Shown here piece by piece: positions 1-14,300 of a stretch of DNA of 64,000 nucleotides; position 1 is the stretch's first letter; each line of letters begins with the position of its first letter. The position numbers were made by a program, and so were the translations under genes. The notes under the pieces were generated by a model. It was not told the origin of the DNA. It saw only the letters and a program-made list of their open reading frames with translations, and did no database searches. The stretch is from Paracyclopina nana (taxonomy: Eukaryota > Arthropoda > Copepoda > Cyclopoida > Cyclopettidae), in assembly GCA_019096065.1 (NCBI GenBank), contig JAGUCH010000008.1, positions 6,205,001-6,269,000 of the forward strand, given 5' to 3'.

Positions 1-1849
1 TTGAATTATAAAAATATGCTGAATATGAGTTAAGTGTAAAGTGCTTCTTCAATCCATCTATGCAAAACGAGCAACGCATGGTCGATGTTTGCTTTGCTAG
101 AAAGCCTTTTTGCCCATTGAAATGATCAAAAGAAGGACTTGACATTTCATTGAGGTGGCAAAGAAAGCTCAACTCATTAAAGCCTTTGTGATCTTTGCTC
201 AACTTTTTGATGGGAATGTTTTAGCCCTCAAGTGTCCCCCAAGTACCACTGCATTCAATCCATTAAGATCTGAAGACAAATAATGTCAGGAAGTTCTCAT
301 TAAGGTTTTGCGTCAAGTTATTGGGAGAACAGCAGTAGTAGCAGTCATGTTAAAAGGCAGCACAAAGTGGCCAGATGATGACTTACAGAAAGTCCCCTCA
401 AGCAATTTGCTTTTGATGACTGACAAAGGCCTTGAGTCAGCAGCCTTTTCATCCATATGGCAGTGGTCTTCAATTACTGGTCCTGACTTCCTAGATAAAT
501 AATCTGTTTCCTTCATCTCCTGCTTTTGCTGCTGTCAACATTGACTCAAAACTGTATTTAACTTCTGCTACCTCTGTTCTACTAAAGGCATTGCTCTAAA
601 GGATACCCTATTTTAGTTTTGTCTTCTCAGAAAATGAATTTCTCTCAGTATTGTCAAGACTTTCTGGTAGCTCTGTTTTATTGAAGTTGTTACTCAAAAG
701 AGAAGGGCCTGGACCAACAGTCTCTTTTTGGACAAAGCATACCTATTTCACTCACTAAGATAATTGCATCCCTATTTCTGGTCAAAGCTGAGTTGGATTT
801 TTTTCAGAAATAGAATGGCATGAATATAGGACATTTTTAGTGGTAAAGCATACACTTTTTCTTTGGTGAGCTGATAGAGAGGATTCCTGTGGAGGCTTAA
901 TCATTACAGATGTGGTCAGCTGGATGTGACAGAATGAAAACATGTTTATTTCCATTGGAGCCTTAAGTGCCACCATGCATGTCATGCTGAGAATGACTTT
1001 CCATTAATGGCATCATCATAATGATTCTATTAACCCTTTTTTCCGGAATATTCACCAATTGCATTCACATTTCAAATACATGGCATTTCCTCGCCAGCAT
1101 CAAAATAAGGCTTTTTCTGGCCAGCTTATTAGATAAGCTGTCACTCTACACATGGATCTGTCAAAGAAGCTATCATGTCTTCTTGTTGAACCCACGTTGA
1201 TAATAAACTCATTATGCAGGAGCCAACCCCATACTCAGCACAGTGGGGGCAAAACCTCCAAGCAAAACTGCATTAAAGTATTGCCAGGGGGTGGAGCTTA
1301 ATTTGGCTTGATCCAATTTTCAGCTATCAAAGGGGCCATTATTGGCTTCCTTTTAAAAGTTGCCATACCTACCACTGTGAGAGTGCAGAGTGCGCACCAC
1401 AGTTGACCCTCTTACAGCTGAATATTATTGAGATTATTACCGCAGCACAGAAAGGTCTCCCTCACCAGGGTGTCACAGATATTAGATGTGGAAAGCTTTC
1501 TGTCCCCTCCCCATACACAACTGCACTGATGATGATGCTTTATTGCAAAAATTGATGTTTGTTGACCTCATGGAAAATTGATAATTGGCTTATTCAGCTC
1601 GCATCTCCTACATTCTTCTCCCTTGGGAGATTCGCAATTCATTGTCCAAACGAGCTGAGCAGTAACCCTAAGCTTGTTGTCGTAGTACTCATCGATAAGT
1701 TGAGCAAAGATCACCCGAGTTAAACTGCACTGAGCTTTCTTGGTCGTCCCTGCACAATCTTTTTACCTACCAAGGCTCATTTCTATGTTTTGAAAGGCTC
1801 TTGATAGGATTAGTAATTGACATTTGCAATTACCTTAAACGAAGGACTT
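1..1849. other. No gene recognised
   Basis: No open frame here looks like a conserved protein, and no splice-flanked exon was found. An 18-base match to the first visible exon of the Ig/FN3 gene lies at 1239-1256 and is described in the findings. The signal-peptide exon of that gene could lie in this stretch or before the window, but I could not identify it. Confidence 0.4.
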
Positions 1850-2697
1850 GAAGTGTAGGCTGAAAATGTATGGACTTAAAGAGTTGACTGAAAATGTGGT
1901 CTTAAGTGTGACTTTAAGGCATGGATTTCATGAGTGGACTTAAGGTGTGTACTAAAGGGCTGCATGTACGTAGTTCACAACCATAGGAATAAGAACGGAC
2001 GGTCATCCAGAAAGGGAAAATTGACCGGCCTGCCGACAGGGGCGCCGCGAAAATGGCTATGTTAATCAGGAAAGCCAAAAATTATTGCTATGTCTTGTGA
2101 GTAATTTTAAAAGGTAAGCAGATAAAAGAGATATTTTTTGATAAGAAAATTTCATTTTCTGATCGCCCATCGGGATAAGCCCGAATTGTTAAGATTGCTG
2201 CTCGACTTAGTTCAAGCTTCTTCACTTTTTTTCTGTAAAATACGAATACAGTACAAAATAATCAAGCAATATCTTTCTACAAAAAAGAATCATTGCAAAA
2301 ACTAGGTCTTGAATTAAAATTGATCACTACATAGCCAACAATTCTAAAATTATTTTTCAAAGAAGCCTTAAAAATGTCAGCGCAAAGATGGGTTTTCCCT
2401 TTATAACATAGCTAATTTGAGCGCACGCTTCCTCAAAAAACGAGATCGTCCGTTCTTATTCTCAAGGCAGTGAGTGACGTCACTGGCTAACCCGTACATA
2501 CAGGTCTTTAGTGTGTACTGTATCTGCTCATGAAGTGTGGACTTGAGGTGTGAACTTGAGATGAGGAGTTGCGTTGCGGACTTGAGTTGCGGACTTGAGT
2601 TGCGGACTTGAGTTGCGGACTTGAGTTGCGGACTTGAGTTGCGGACTTGAGTTGTGGACTTGAGTTTCGGACTAGAGTTACGGACTAGAGTTGATGT
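1850..2697. repeat. 13-bp minisatellite, interrupted by a TIR element
   Basis: Positions about 2567-2690 hold roughly nine near-perfect copies of TTGCGGACTTGAG. More diverged versions (GTGTGGACTTGAG, GTGGACTTAAGG) lie at 2534-2566 and again at about 1850-1970. The two diverged flanks are separated by the inverted-repeat element at 1987-2461, so the element probably inserted into an existing array. No coding meaning is evident. Confidence 0.8.
1987..2461. mobile_element. Non-autonomous TIR element, about 475 bp
   Basis: The left end GAATAAGAACGGACGGTC (1987-2004) is matched in inverted orientation by GATCGTCCGTTCTTATTC (2444-2461), with one mismatch in 18. The interior has no transposase-like open frame, as expected of a MITE. 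No convincing target-site duplication was found, so the superfamily is not assigned. Confidence 0.6.
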
Positions 2698-2699
2698 TC

Positions 2700-5600
2700 A
2701 TATATCGTTGAATTGATTTATTAGTCATTGAGCACTGCATCTATGCAGCTACGTTAATGAGCAAAAGTGGGCTGATTGTCCTTTGTATTCTTTTGGATGC
2801 TTCCATAGATGTAAACCTGTGCCTTCCATTTGCCAAACTTTATTTATTGCCCTTTTGGCCATGTGTCTCCCTATTGAAAGCTGGAAGGGGATGATGACAA
2901 TTTGTTTCCAATCATGCCAAATGATAGAAAGACAAACAGCAGCTGCACCAGCCCAAAGCAAAGTTGGGCCAAACTCTAAATCCTGGATGGATGGAGAGAT
3001 GTGTGCACAGTGGACAATTTTCACGAATCATAAAATATTCAAATCATAAATATTTACTATTTTATCTAAGAAAAAAAAGTAACGTAACTTCGACTTTTTT
3101 GTAGTCTCTTGATCCCCATAGTGAATTTATTGGTGGCTGCAAAGTTCGTTGTAACTCTTCAATTGGAAGTTTGAGGTAGCTTGGCATAAAAGGGGGAGAA
3201 GGGAAGCGCAAATCTTGGGGCTTTTTTGCTTAGATGAGGAGAATTCGGACAGTCACGCTAGCTACATAAAAGAAAAGCCCTTGATCCTTGCCATAAGCAG
3301 TAGGCATTGTTTCCAATTCGATGCTACAAACTTTTTTGGCGAAAAAAAACTTTTTCTCTTTGTCCTAATAATACAGACGAATACTGCTTGTAGCAAAAGT
3401 GCTGGAATCTCCCCCAATAAAAAAATGAGAAAAAATGCTGGCATTGCTTTCTTTCAAGAGATAGCAGTGTAAAAATCAAAGTGGCACTTTTGTGAAGGAT
3501 TTGGCTACACAAAAACTTGGTTATGGTGATTGGCAATAATTCTACTATACCGTGGTAGTTGTAGTCTTACTCATTAAGGATAATTCCTGTTTTGTGGTTG
3601 TTGCCACATTGGGGCGAAATCCCCCCATATTATGAAATTATTTGGCCCAAATCTCTATGTGCTGATAAAGCCTTTTACACCTATTTGTGAATCCTGCTTT
3701 CTAACCCTACCCTTTCTTACTCTATATCACTGTGGGAATACTAACTTGAAAAATCCTTTGAAAATCCTTTTAAAAATGTCGATGCAGACCTGATACTTTT
3801 GTTCAATCTGCAACCAAAACTGCGTAAAATATTTGCATTATTTTTCAAGCTGTTATTTTTCAACTTGTTTGTACCAAAATAATGACAAATGCTTAAAACT
3901 AGTGTCAACTTACATTAATATTAAAAACTGCTTGTGATTTAGAATAATTTTGAACTGTACCATTGGAAAGCCTCCCAAATATAAAGAAATGTTACTTTTC
4001 AAGAATGATAATTGAAGCTTTCAACCTAGGTGATGTTTGCTCAAGTTTCCGCATAGTGAAAGTCATAAAAGCAATATAATAGGAGAAACCGATAGAAATT
4101 TTATTTTGGGGTGGTTTTCTTTGGGTGTTTTATTGCCCAAGGTGTGATGAGGTTCCGGAAAGGCTATAAATGCTTCTTGGCCAATATTGATGCAGACACT
4201 GATCCCCTTTTCAGCGTTTCCACACTGAGTCTGAACGATCGTAAAAAATGTTCCATGAAAGGGAGTTTTATGGATACTTTTTCGCACCGTGCACCCCGAA
4301 TTTCCTCCTGCGCGTAATCCCAGCCATTTCCAGTTCCGATTTTCGATCGAGGATCCGCAAAATGATGGAGACTTTACTGTAAACTTTTCAATGTAGGGGG
4401 TGAAAATGCTGATAAGAGGGTGAGAAAAAAGTAAAAAGAAACATTTCAGATGATTTTCACAGAACACTTTGATTGTGCTTGCAGTTGTATTTCTCCTAAA
4501 TTAATTCGTATTTCTCCAAAATACTGTCATATTTCTAAAATAAAATCGTATTTGTCCATAATTAAGCTCATTATCAGTTTTGTGTAATTTATTTCAGTTG
4601 TTAAATCAGAATGCAGCAAAATAGAATGCCATTCTTTTTCAAAAGTACAATCCTTAATCAAGAATAGTACAGTAGAGTATCCAAGGACCCGATTTTATGT
4701 GTAATTCTCTCTCAGTTTTTAGAAGCAATTTGTTTTGGCTTAGATGAGAGCAGATGGGATACATACACACACAGTGTCTTCGCGTCGCGGAGAATTTATT
4801 TGAGCATTTTTCACCATTAAAAGTCTTCTGCAGCAGCAGTCTTCCCCTTTTCCTGCATGGCTTGGAACCCTTGATTAGATTTTACCCTGAAGCTTCTTTA
4901 AAATGTGATCAGAAAATACAAACCTGCAGCATTTTCCAGCTCAAATTAAAAGTAGGTAAATACATTGGATACATTCACTGGTTGGTGTAGTGAGTAATCC
5001 AGCTGCTTCTGATTTGATGGGATTTTGCATGCAACAACCTTTTATGATTATGGAGACCTTTTATTGGTGGTAGTGAATTTTTAGTACTTTTTCAGTGCAT
5101 ACATTACAGCAGTACAGGAAATACATCTAGGGACAGCTCCAAATAATATGTATTCAGCTGTATTCATGTTTTGCTGCTGTCCACTCTTAGAGATGCCAAA
5201 AGGGACAAAAAGGTACTCACTCAATTTCCCCTTTTGCAAAAGGAATACATCAAGGCCATCAAGATGTAAGATACATTATTATTACTCTTATGACTTTGAC
5301 TACTTTGAATAAATACATCGCTACAAAAATATCATAACACAACTTGAAGGATCCCCAGTGAGTTTTGCCTATGGACAGCAGCAGTATGTAGACAAAAGCT
5401 CTTACTTCACTTTATGTATCTCAATTCAGTCCCTAGGGACTTTAGCAGTGAAGTGTAACTGTTATCTTTTTTCTGTATTCCTTGTAGGCTCTTTTGGCTG
5501 CTGTTGTAGTAGGGCTTTTTGCTGACTTCATCCAAACTCAAATCGAACTTCCCAAGTTTCAATGATCCCAGATTTTAATTCAAAAATACCGTGCAGACTC

Positions 5601-8355
5601 TTCTTCAAACCAGTATTTTAAAATATTCCTTAAATCCTTTTTTTCATTTGACATGTGAGTATTTGAAAAAAGGCTATAAAGCTATTTATGTGCTTATTCT
5701 GTTAGGTTTAAAAAAGTCAGTTTTTTGCTTTCTTTAAAATGGGTGAGCACGCTGAAGTTTGGATGCCTCAAAAGAGTGCAGAAATTCTGCTGAGCTGCAT
5801 TGCTTAACTCCTACAAAAGTGCATCAGCAAATTAATTAAGCTTTTATTTATAGTTGGGCGTAAGTTAGTCAGCCTATTTGAGTCAAAATGTGACACTAAT
5901 GATTGAACTTTGCCAATTTAGCTTAAGATGAACTTTGCAGTACAGGATTATCATTTCTCTTCAGCTACATAGAAATGATGTTGAAAGTGTGTGTGTGCAT
6001 TACTGAAATCCCCTCTTATTGCCCTTTATACTTATGCTACTGCTATCTCACAACTTAAATCCCTTTAATAATGGACTTTCATTTCATACACATGAAGAGA
6101 TAAAAAGGTCTCCTTCTTACCAAAATGTGTCCCAATTTCCTTAGATAACTTTTTTCTTTCTCCTTCTGCAATCACAATAAAGGCAATCTCCCCTTTTATA
6201 GTATAAGCCTCAGAAAATCACAATTTTGTGGAAAGCAGAAAGAGAGCTAATTGTGATTGTGAAGGGCAAAAAGAGATTGAAATTTGAGGCTTTTTCACAA
6301 ATTAGAAAGCAATTTCATATCTGGGCGAGAAAAACTTCCCTGGGGACCTTTCTTTGGGTCACACAAAAGAAAGCATAAATCAGCTCAGTAGAAGCAAAGC
6401 TTAACTATGAATTTCAGACACGTAGTAGAAAAAGGAGTCGGAAAAAAGCCGATCCCATTTTAGAGTCCCTTGGGACTATCTCCACATTGACAAAATTCAA
6501 AAGTCCCCAACATCAACTATAGGAATTTGGAGATATACTATCTAGCATAGCCTTGCTCATCTTACACGAGAAAAAATGCAAAAAAACCGGAAGGGTTACT
6601 TTTCAGAACGAATGCAGACAAATGTTATATTATTATTTCTGCAAAGCTTATTCCTTCGAACTATACTATATGTCATAAGAGTTTTATTAAAAATGAAAAT
6701 ATTCATGAATTTATATTTGTTCAAATGAAATAATTTTCTAATTTTTATTTCGTAGCTGAATTGATTTCCTTTTCAGTTGTGTCAACAATGAGCATAAACA
6801 ATATTTTCCCCTTCGTCTTCATTTTTTTGTAACCATTGCATTGAGGACCTTTCAGGGCTTTTCTCAACATTTCCCTTGACTCTGTCCATTTCTTGGCTAG
6901 AAAAGTTCCTTCTTCAATCTTTTGGCCTTGGAAGTCTGCTGCTTCAGCCATCGAAGTCCCAAATGTATTTTACTATGTGCTTACTCACGTACAGTACGTA
7001 AAATACAGCTACGAATTGCTGAAGGAGAGCCCAATAGATTTATTATATTGAAGGCTGAGTGATTTATAAGCCATTAAAAAAAATAAGAAATCTGTGTATA
7101 GTTTTGATTGCATATTCTCAGGAATATCAAAAGGAAACCCCGATCATTTTCAAGCTGTTATTTGTCCCCTCAGTGCAATGTCAAAAAGATGACTGACCCA
7201 AAAATTATACCCAGCCACTACTACTCCATTCCAAAAGGGAGCTAGCCAAAAAAGCCCAAGAACACTGGGAGGGAAATGGACATAAAATGTGCCATTTCTC
7301 ACCAGAAGTTACATTGTGGTGGTGGCCAGAAAGTTATGAATTGAGATCCTCGCTGTAGTAGTATCTCAATGGCAATCCACATAGTAAAAGTCCAGAAAAT
7401 AAAATAAGATTGGGCCTAAAATGTCCCAGATTCTGCTCAGGCTCTCCAGATAGCAGTATATAGATCCCCTACCAAAAGTTTATGGTTCAGAGCTCGCACA
7501 AATATTTTCTGCTTCAAGCTCTATTAGAGATCCAAAAATGTGGCTTTAAAAGTTTTCGAAAGCATCGAAGAAAGCAAGCATCTTGTCAAGTTGACAAAGT
7601 TACACATTTGCAAAATACAGGGAAAATCATGTGGGGAATCTTCGGTGTCACTTCCTTGCACAATGCTTCTCATTTGACTTGTGAATTTATCGGTTGGTTT
7701 ATGGAATTATCGCTTTGGTTGGTGGGGTCCAGGAGTGAAAAAGTCCTGGCTATTTCGCCGAAAAAACGTCGAGAAAACCAATTCACCAAGCGGCCCGTCA
7801 TTTCTCATGTTACTCAGAAATTGAGGCTTATCAGGCAGCTTGAGCTTTCGAGCAAAAATCAAGCCGTCGAAGCAGCAAAAAGTGAAAGCAATGCCAATGG
7901 CAATCATAAAAGAGAGAAGAGCGATGGCATCTCCCAAAATATGGCTCTCCAGGTTCTCTATTTTGCTCACAAAAAGAGCCATGCGATGCATTTCCAAGCC
8001 TCAATCCCCCGTCAAAAGCACTGCTTTTTCAGCCCTAGAAATTAGCAACATCGATGATCAAACGTTGTTTTGACTGTCCTTCAATTAAGTAGATTTCAAG
8101 CCGAATGCCATAGATTGCGCGAAGAAGTTTTTTCAAAGATTCACATCATGATTTCTCAGGCGTTTGACAAATGTGGAACTTTGTCAATTTTTCAATGTGC
8201 TGGAACTGACAAATGCTTATTGCAAAAACTTGTTTAGCTTGGTTGTTTTCTGCGCTATTTTCATGCATCTTTCCAGCTATAAAAGGGGCAATATCCTGAG
8301 GAATCTGAAAAACTGCATCAGAGCTGGCCTCTATTTTAATTGTTTGCTTTTCCAG
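2700..8355. other. Long stretch without a recognised gene
   Basis: Open frames are short and none has recognisable domains or exon-like borders with neighbours. The longest, 7482-8045 on the plus strand, has no recognisable motif. This is probably intergenic DNA or the first intron of the Ig/FN3 gene that begins to be visible at 8356. Confidence 0.4.
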
Positions 8356-11300
8356 GTTCGGCAAATTACCATAAGGAAGCTGTCAATCGGTTCTTTGGAG
8401 GAGCCAGAACGCCCCCAGTTTTTGTCCACAGTGGGGGCAAAACCATCAAAGTCACTGTGGGAGATACTGTGACAATACCTTGTCAAATTCTCAATAGAGG
8501 TGAGAAACTTGCATGGTTGTTATATCGTGGAAAAGAGTGAGAAAAGGGCCCCCCCAAAAAAAATGAAGGTTTTTCTAACTCTGGCAACTCTTTGACCTCA
8601 TTTTGCTCCACTGTGTGTGTGTGCATCCTCTCCATTGTTAGAGGCCACAAATGGCCTCCAGTGCCATTTCATATATTTTATACCAAGTACCTGCAGTTCT
8701 TTATACTTTCTTGACTTTAATGTCACACTTGATTTATAGAACTTCGAACCAAATCAAACTTTTCATATAGGTAATAGCAGAGACTTATATAGAAAGAGAA
8801 GTGCTACTTCTTGCATTCTCACTGCACGCGAGCGCGCGCCAAGTGCTACTAGAGATTTTGAAATCATTTGGGTCAGCTGTTCTAATAAAATAGTCAGCGG
8901 GCTGTATTGATCCAGAAAGGAAAACGACAACTGGCTCCTCTGTTTTATAACTTTTAATTCCTTAAAGTTGTGAAAATATTTATAAAAGACAAAAGATAGC
9001 CCTAGCAAAATTGAGCACCTCGTAAAATAGGACTATTTTGGCTAAGTGGACTCATTTAGGAGTTATTAGCAACCAAAAGTCTGCCCCGGCCCAAATTCAG
9101 CCAGCCCGCACCAAAATTCCATTGTAGTCTCTTTTGGAGCGTGCAGCAGATCTGCAAACGCACCCCCTTAAGCCTCGCCCAGTAGCACTTCTCTTGTTAT
9201 ATAAGTCTCTGGGTAATAGTGTGTAGCTTTTCTGCCAATAAAAATTAAATATGGCAATGTGTGAATTTCCAAATATGCTTGAAAGTAAACCTTGCCAGAA
9301 AGAAATCTTTTTATAATTATGCTGTATTGGGGGCAATTTACATTTTATGGCCATTATCAAGTTGTTATCAGAAATAATGACTTTATTAGTGACCTCCCAG
9401 AATTTGAACGACAACTCAGCCGGTCAAATATTGTTGTAGACTACTTGCATTATTTTGCTGCTACACTATTTACCCACGAATTACCTCTGGGTCTTAAGTT
9501 TATGTCGCAAGCACCAAGTTTTGAATAGGCTCCACCAGCATTTGCATGGTAATGGGCCTGTGCTTTTGAATAATGCTGCTGACTGCATGAAAGTGTGAAA
9601 GCCAAAAACTTTTGTCGGAAATTGAGACCACAGCAGCGTTAGCAAAGTTGGGCCCACATGATGCTGCAATTAAGGCAGCTAGGGGGGCCATTTGACTCGA
9701 TGGCCTGGAATGCTCACAATACAAATTCTTGCACTTTTATGTGCCCCTCCCACAAAAAATCAAAATGCCATCTCCCTCACCCTCGTGGCTTCATCCGCTT
9801 AGCAAATTCAACTATAAATGTACCTAAATGAATTTAATGTGTATTTCTAAAAATTGAAATTACATTAGGATAAAAAAATAGGGATTAAATGATAAATTAG
9901 TCAAAATTGTGTAGTTTTTGGATTTGCACCAAGGTATAATTAAAATCTTCTTATATTTATGCTATATGGGTATCAAAAATTGCTCCATACTAATTTTATG
10001 TTTCATATGCAAAAAATGGGGCACATTTAGTAATTGCTTCAAATTGAACAACGCTAACTTTGCTGTATTGATTAATCAAAGCTTAAGTTAAAGTATGTTG
10101 TAATCTTGTGCACTTGCACTCAAGATTTCATCCTGCTAACAATAACTTGTCAGCCATAAATCATCATGGCTTCTGCAAGAAGCAGCAACTTTTGAGCCAT
10201 TTTTTCCTTTTTCCTACAGAAATGCATCAAACGCATGGAATGCACACTTGCAGCTTTCTGCTTTTTGCAGTAAATAGCGTAACTACTTTTTAGCCCAATT
10301 TACTGGCACTATATACCTTGGCTTTATGTTTGTTATCTCCCTGTTTTTATGGAGTTTTCTTCACCAGCCTCCCTTCCTATTGCCCAGTTTTGGCTCCTGG
10401 CACAACTCTCATTAGCCTAGATTTCGATGAAAGTTCCAAAGCGGTTAGCTGCTAGCTTATGTAAACTGTTAACTTTTGCAGGAGATGCCACAGTGGTCTG
10501 GAAGCAGGGAGAAAGAGTCATTTATGCTGACACACTTCACATTGGAATTGAACTGAGAGCCTCTATTGTTGATGACACTTCTTTGCTTCTCAGAGGAGTT
10601 GACACCCAATACACAGGTAAGAATTGATGACTCTTACTACAGCCTATGTGCTTGCTTTTGCATTTAGTTCAAGTTTCATCAGCCATGGCCACAAATTGGC
10701 AACTTTTGAACGGTTGCCAAGATGAAAACAATTCATTTGTACTTCAAGCCGTATATACCAAGAAGTTCTACTTTTTAGGCCAAGTTCTTCTAGTAGAAAA
10801 GAAGTAATGGTCCCAGAATAAGATATCGGTTGTGTCACTGTCATTTGTGGAATGCGTCATTTTGGACATTTCTCACAGAATCACTAGCGTTGCTGCAGGA
10901 GCTAACGTACAAAATTAGTCGATATTGCTAAACTCCAATAATTAACAGCACTTTAAGTGATCATAATTGCTCATCTTTTCAGAATTTTGCCTTACTTGGG
11001 TCATTTATTTATCACCTGTTGAGGATTAGCTAATGCTAATTTATTAATTTTGCAGTGGCCTACATAATTTTGGAGTATTTACGTCACATAAAAAATATTC
11101 AAAAGTTCAATTTCTGGTGGCAACGCAAGCACTTACTTTCACTTTTTCTCTTGAAATGAGCCAAGGTCATTATTCATCACTGATTTCACTGAAATTCAGC
11201 TTTGTCTTATTATCATTCTTGGTGTAGCAAAGTGAAAACTTGTTTATGATTGTTGTTAAATACTGCTTTATGTCAAATCTCCTAGCATCGACATTATCTA

Positions 11301-14300
11301 CCAATGTGAGCCTTTATTTCCAGGCAATTACACATGCGAGGTGGAGTGGTCACCAGAGCAGCCCCCTGTGTCCCTCAGCCATTATTTGGAGGTCTGCGTC
11401 CCGCCCACTGTGGTGGCCATCAACACTGAGGGTGGGGCCTTTGTGGATGTCAGGGAGGGGGAGAATGTCACCTTGGAATGCGAGGCAGATGGCATCCCTA
11501 GGCCCACAATTTCTTGGGTAAGATTTCCACTCAAATTCCTCCTCCTAGATTACAGCAGAGCTATGGGACAGAAAGTATCGAAAGTCCCATGGGACATTTG
11601 GAAACAATCATGGATTTGACCAGGAATGGGGAAACAGGAAGATGATGATGCTCTTAGGAAAAAAGTGGAAAGTCCCGGATAATTTACGGTTATAGCTTTT
11701 CTCCTTCATGGTGAAATTGTGGAAAGCCCATTTGCATTTCCAGATAACTTTTCATTGCATCGTTTTGTCAGCAGGGAAAAAATGCCATTTTGTTTATGGC
11801 CAAATCTTGCTCTGCAAAGCCATACTTTGCAAATGTCCCTTTGGTGGCTTTCCAATTTCCCTGAAAAAAAGTTCAAATGCTTTGCCTTTTTGATTGACTC
11901 TTATATTTTGCTAAAATTATGTTTGCAACATTGATTGAACCAAAAATGGCCAATTTGGTTGTTTTTTAGAGTGCTTGACATTTGTTGGCTTTCACTTTTG
12001 ATTGCTAACAAACTTGGCCAGGAGATTTGATCTGTTAAGACAATTTCTATTCATAAGTCACAATTTGCAAGAAAATTTATCTGTGAGAAAGGAGTTGTGC
12101 CTCCTTCCAATCACTTTTGTAGCTTTTGTTTTCCCATGAGACTTGTTTTTTATTGATGTCCTTATCTGAGAAAAAAGGCCAAGGAAGATGATGATGCTGC
12201 AGTAGAAGTAGAAGCAGTGGAAGCCAAAAAGGCCAGTTATTGTGATTTAGGAAATGTAAAGGCCAATCATAAAATGTCCCATGGGACATTCCTACACAAA
12301 GTATGAACTTCCCTTGGCACTTGACCCAATTACATTAGCATTGGGAATTTTAGCCTAATTTATGAAGCCTCATTTTCCATGACTATCATACTTTGTCATT
12401 TTAGCAGATGAAGCCTAAATTATAACTAGGCTTCATTTTATCACTTTTTCTTGTTGAAATATTCCTCATGAATTTTTGAAGAATTATCCAAGTTAGCTTT
12501 CTCTTTGTGATTTATGCCAATGATTGGTATTGAATGGAAAGGGGTGCTTTCTAATTGTTTCATTATGGAGATTGATGCTGCTTTCTTCATGGCCAATCAA
12601 TTACTTAACGAGTTTGTCTAGACTGAATAAGTCTTTGTAACTGCTGGAAAAACCTTTTTTAATCAGGGCAGTATTTATTGTGATTATCATGAGTTGGCTG
12701 CAAGTGTAATAAAAATGTTTCCTTGAGCTTTATTGACATTACTTCCACGGAAGAAGGCGGACAGTGGATTGATGTTTACAAGGTTCTTATTTGGCTGCTT
12801 TGGTATGCAAGATACACAACAACTCTGTAGATTGAAAAAAGTTCACTTTTTGTTGACACTTACAAAAAAAGCCCCGTTCATCTCAAATGTACCTCCGTTT
12901 CTAGAGTTAAATATATTTTTTTAGGCACATAATGCCTAAAAAGGAATTCAATGGCACAATGGTTTTCATTTTGCGCAAAGATGAGTATTGCCAAAAGCAG
13001 AATTTACTTCAGGCAAAAAAAAAAAAGATTTGCGATCTTTTTCAAGGCTTTCATAGATTGATCGACAAGCCTTCGCTATGTACATGAGATAGCAGAAAAG
13101 CAAAAAGAGGCTTTTTTTGTCCCGCCACTGTGCATCTTTTGGATGGAGCTGACAAAAATTCATTTTTCATTCTGTGAGCCTTGCCAAAGGGGTACATAAA
13201 AATTGGTCTTTGATACCAAAAGGCACAGCGGGGTAAAATCACCTTCAACCCCCTTTGCACCTATTCTGCTTAAAATGTAGGCAAATAAAAGATATAGTCT
13301 TCCGAGAACTGAAATTATTTCAGGGATGCGTTGCATTAGATTCCCACCTTTTTGATTTGCGTAAATTGAGCTTTGAGTCTCCTCTTTCCATTTTTTGGGT
13401 CATTGGCTTTGTGATGGTCAAAAAGGCCTTTTTGGTCATTCAATCCAAAATACCATCAGTCCTCCTTTCCTCAATAGAGGCTAAAATTCAAGGGTGACCA
13501 AGGCCTTTTACATTCAATTTGCATCTGATTTAAAAATATGAATACAATGCTCTAAACAGATAGAAATTGTAAGGAATAAACCTGGTATTTGATAGGCATA
13601 AAGGCCTGGTTCACCTGCGATATTATGATCAAAATATCGAGCGATATTATGCTGATATTTGCAAATATCAGGTACTTCCAAAAACATTTTTTAGATTTTT
13701 TCTTCGGATTCGGTCTTTTGGTACCAAAATCCATCCTACTACAGCATCTAAATTCTCAGTTTCTCAGCATTTCGCTCCGATATTTTGACAAAATATCAGC
13801 CATAATATGCAGGTGAACCATGCCAAAATTCCAGCAGGTTTTTTTGTCCTAATGTAATTTCGGGCTAATTATAAAAATGGCCAAGCTAGGAAAAACACTA
13901 GAAAATTAGGCTTATCACAGAGTGATCTAAATTTGCACCAGTTGAAAATTCTTTTTTTTTTTGCATGTTTGCGATTAATTCATTAGTTTTTATTTCTATT
14001 AAAACTCAAGCTTAAATGTAAAATGTTAAATTATGTGAGCCAAAAAAGTGCATCAAAAGTGTGTCTGGACAGGCCGTACAGTCTATGCATTTAGAGTATC
14101 CAGCCACTTTCAATACTCTTTGGGCTATATGCAAAGCTTTATGCGTATAAAGCTCGACACAGTTGATCCTCTGCGGAAATCTTGGCAGCTTAACGCGGCT
14201 GTCATATTTCATTGAAAAATGATAGAAGCAATGCTACTTCATCCATTTTTCACTCATTGCCCAATTAAATTATCGAGTGTCAATGGCAGCAGCAGAAAAG

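Noticed and set aside
4063-4467. 134-codon minus-strand frame
   Set aside because: No signal, domain, or consistent splice borders.
7482-8045. 187-codon plus-strand frame before the Ig gene
   Set aside because: Composition (Lys/His/Gln mix) and lack of motifs look random; considered as a signal-peptide exon but its N-terminus is not hydrophobic enough.
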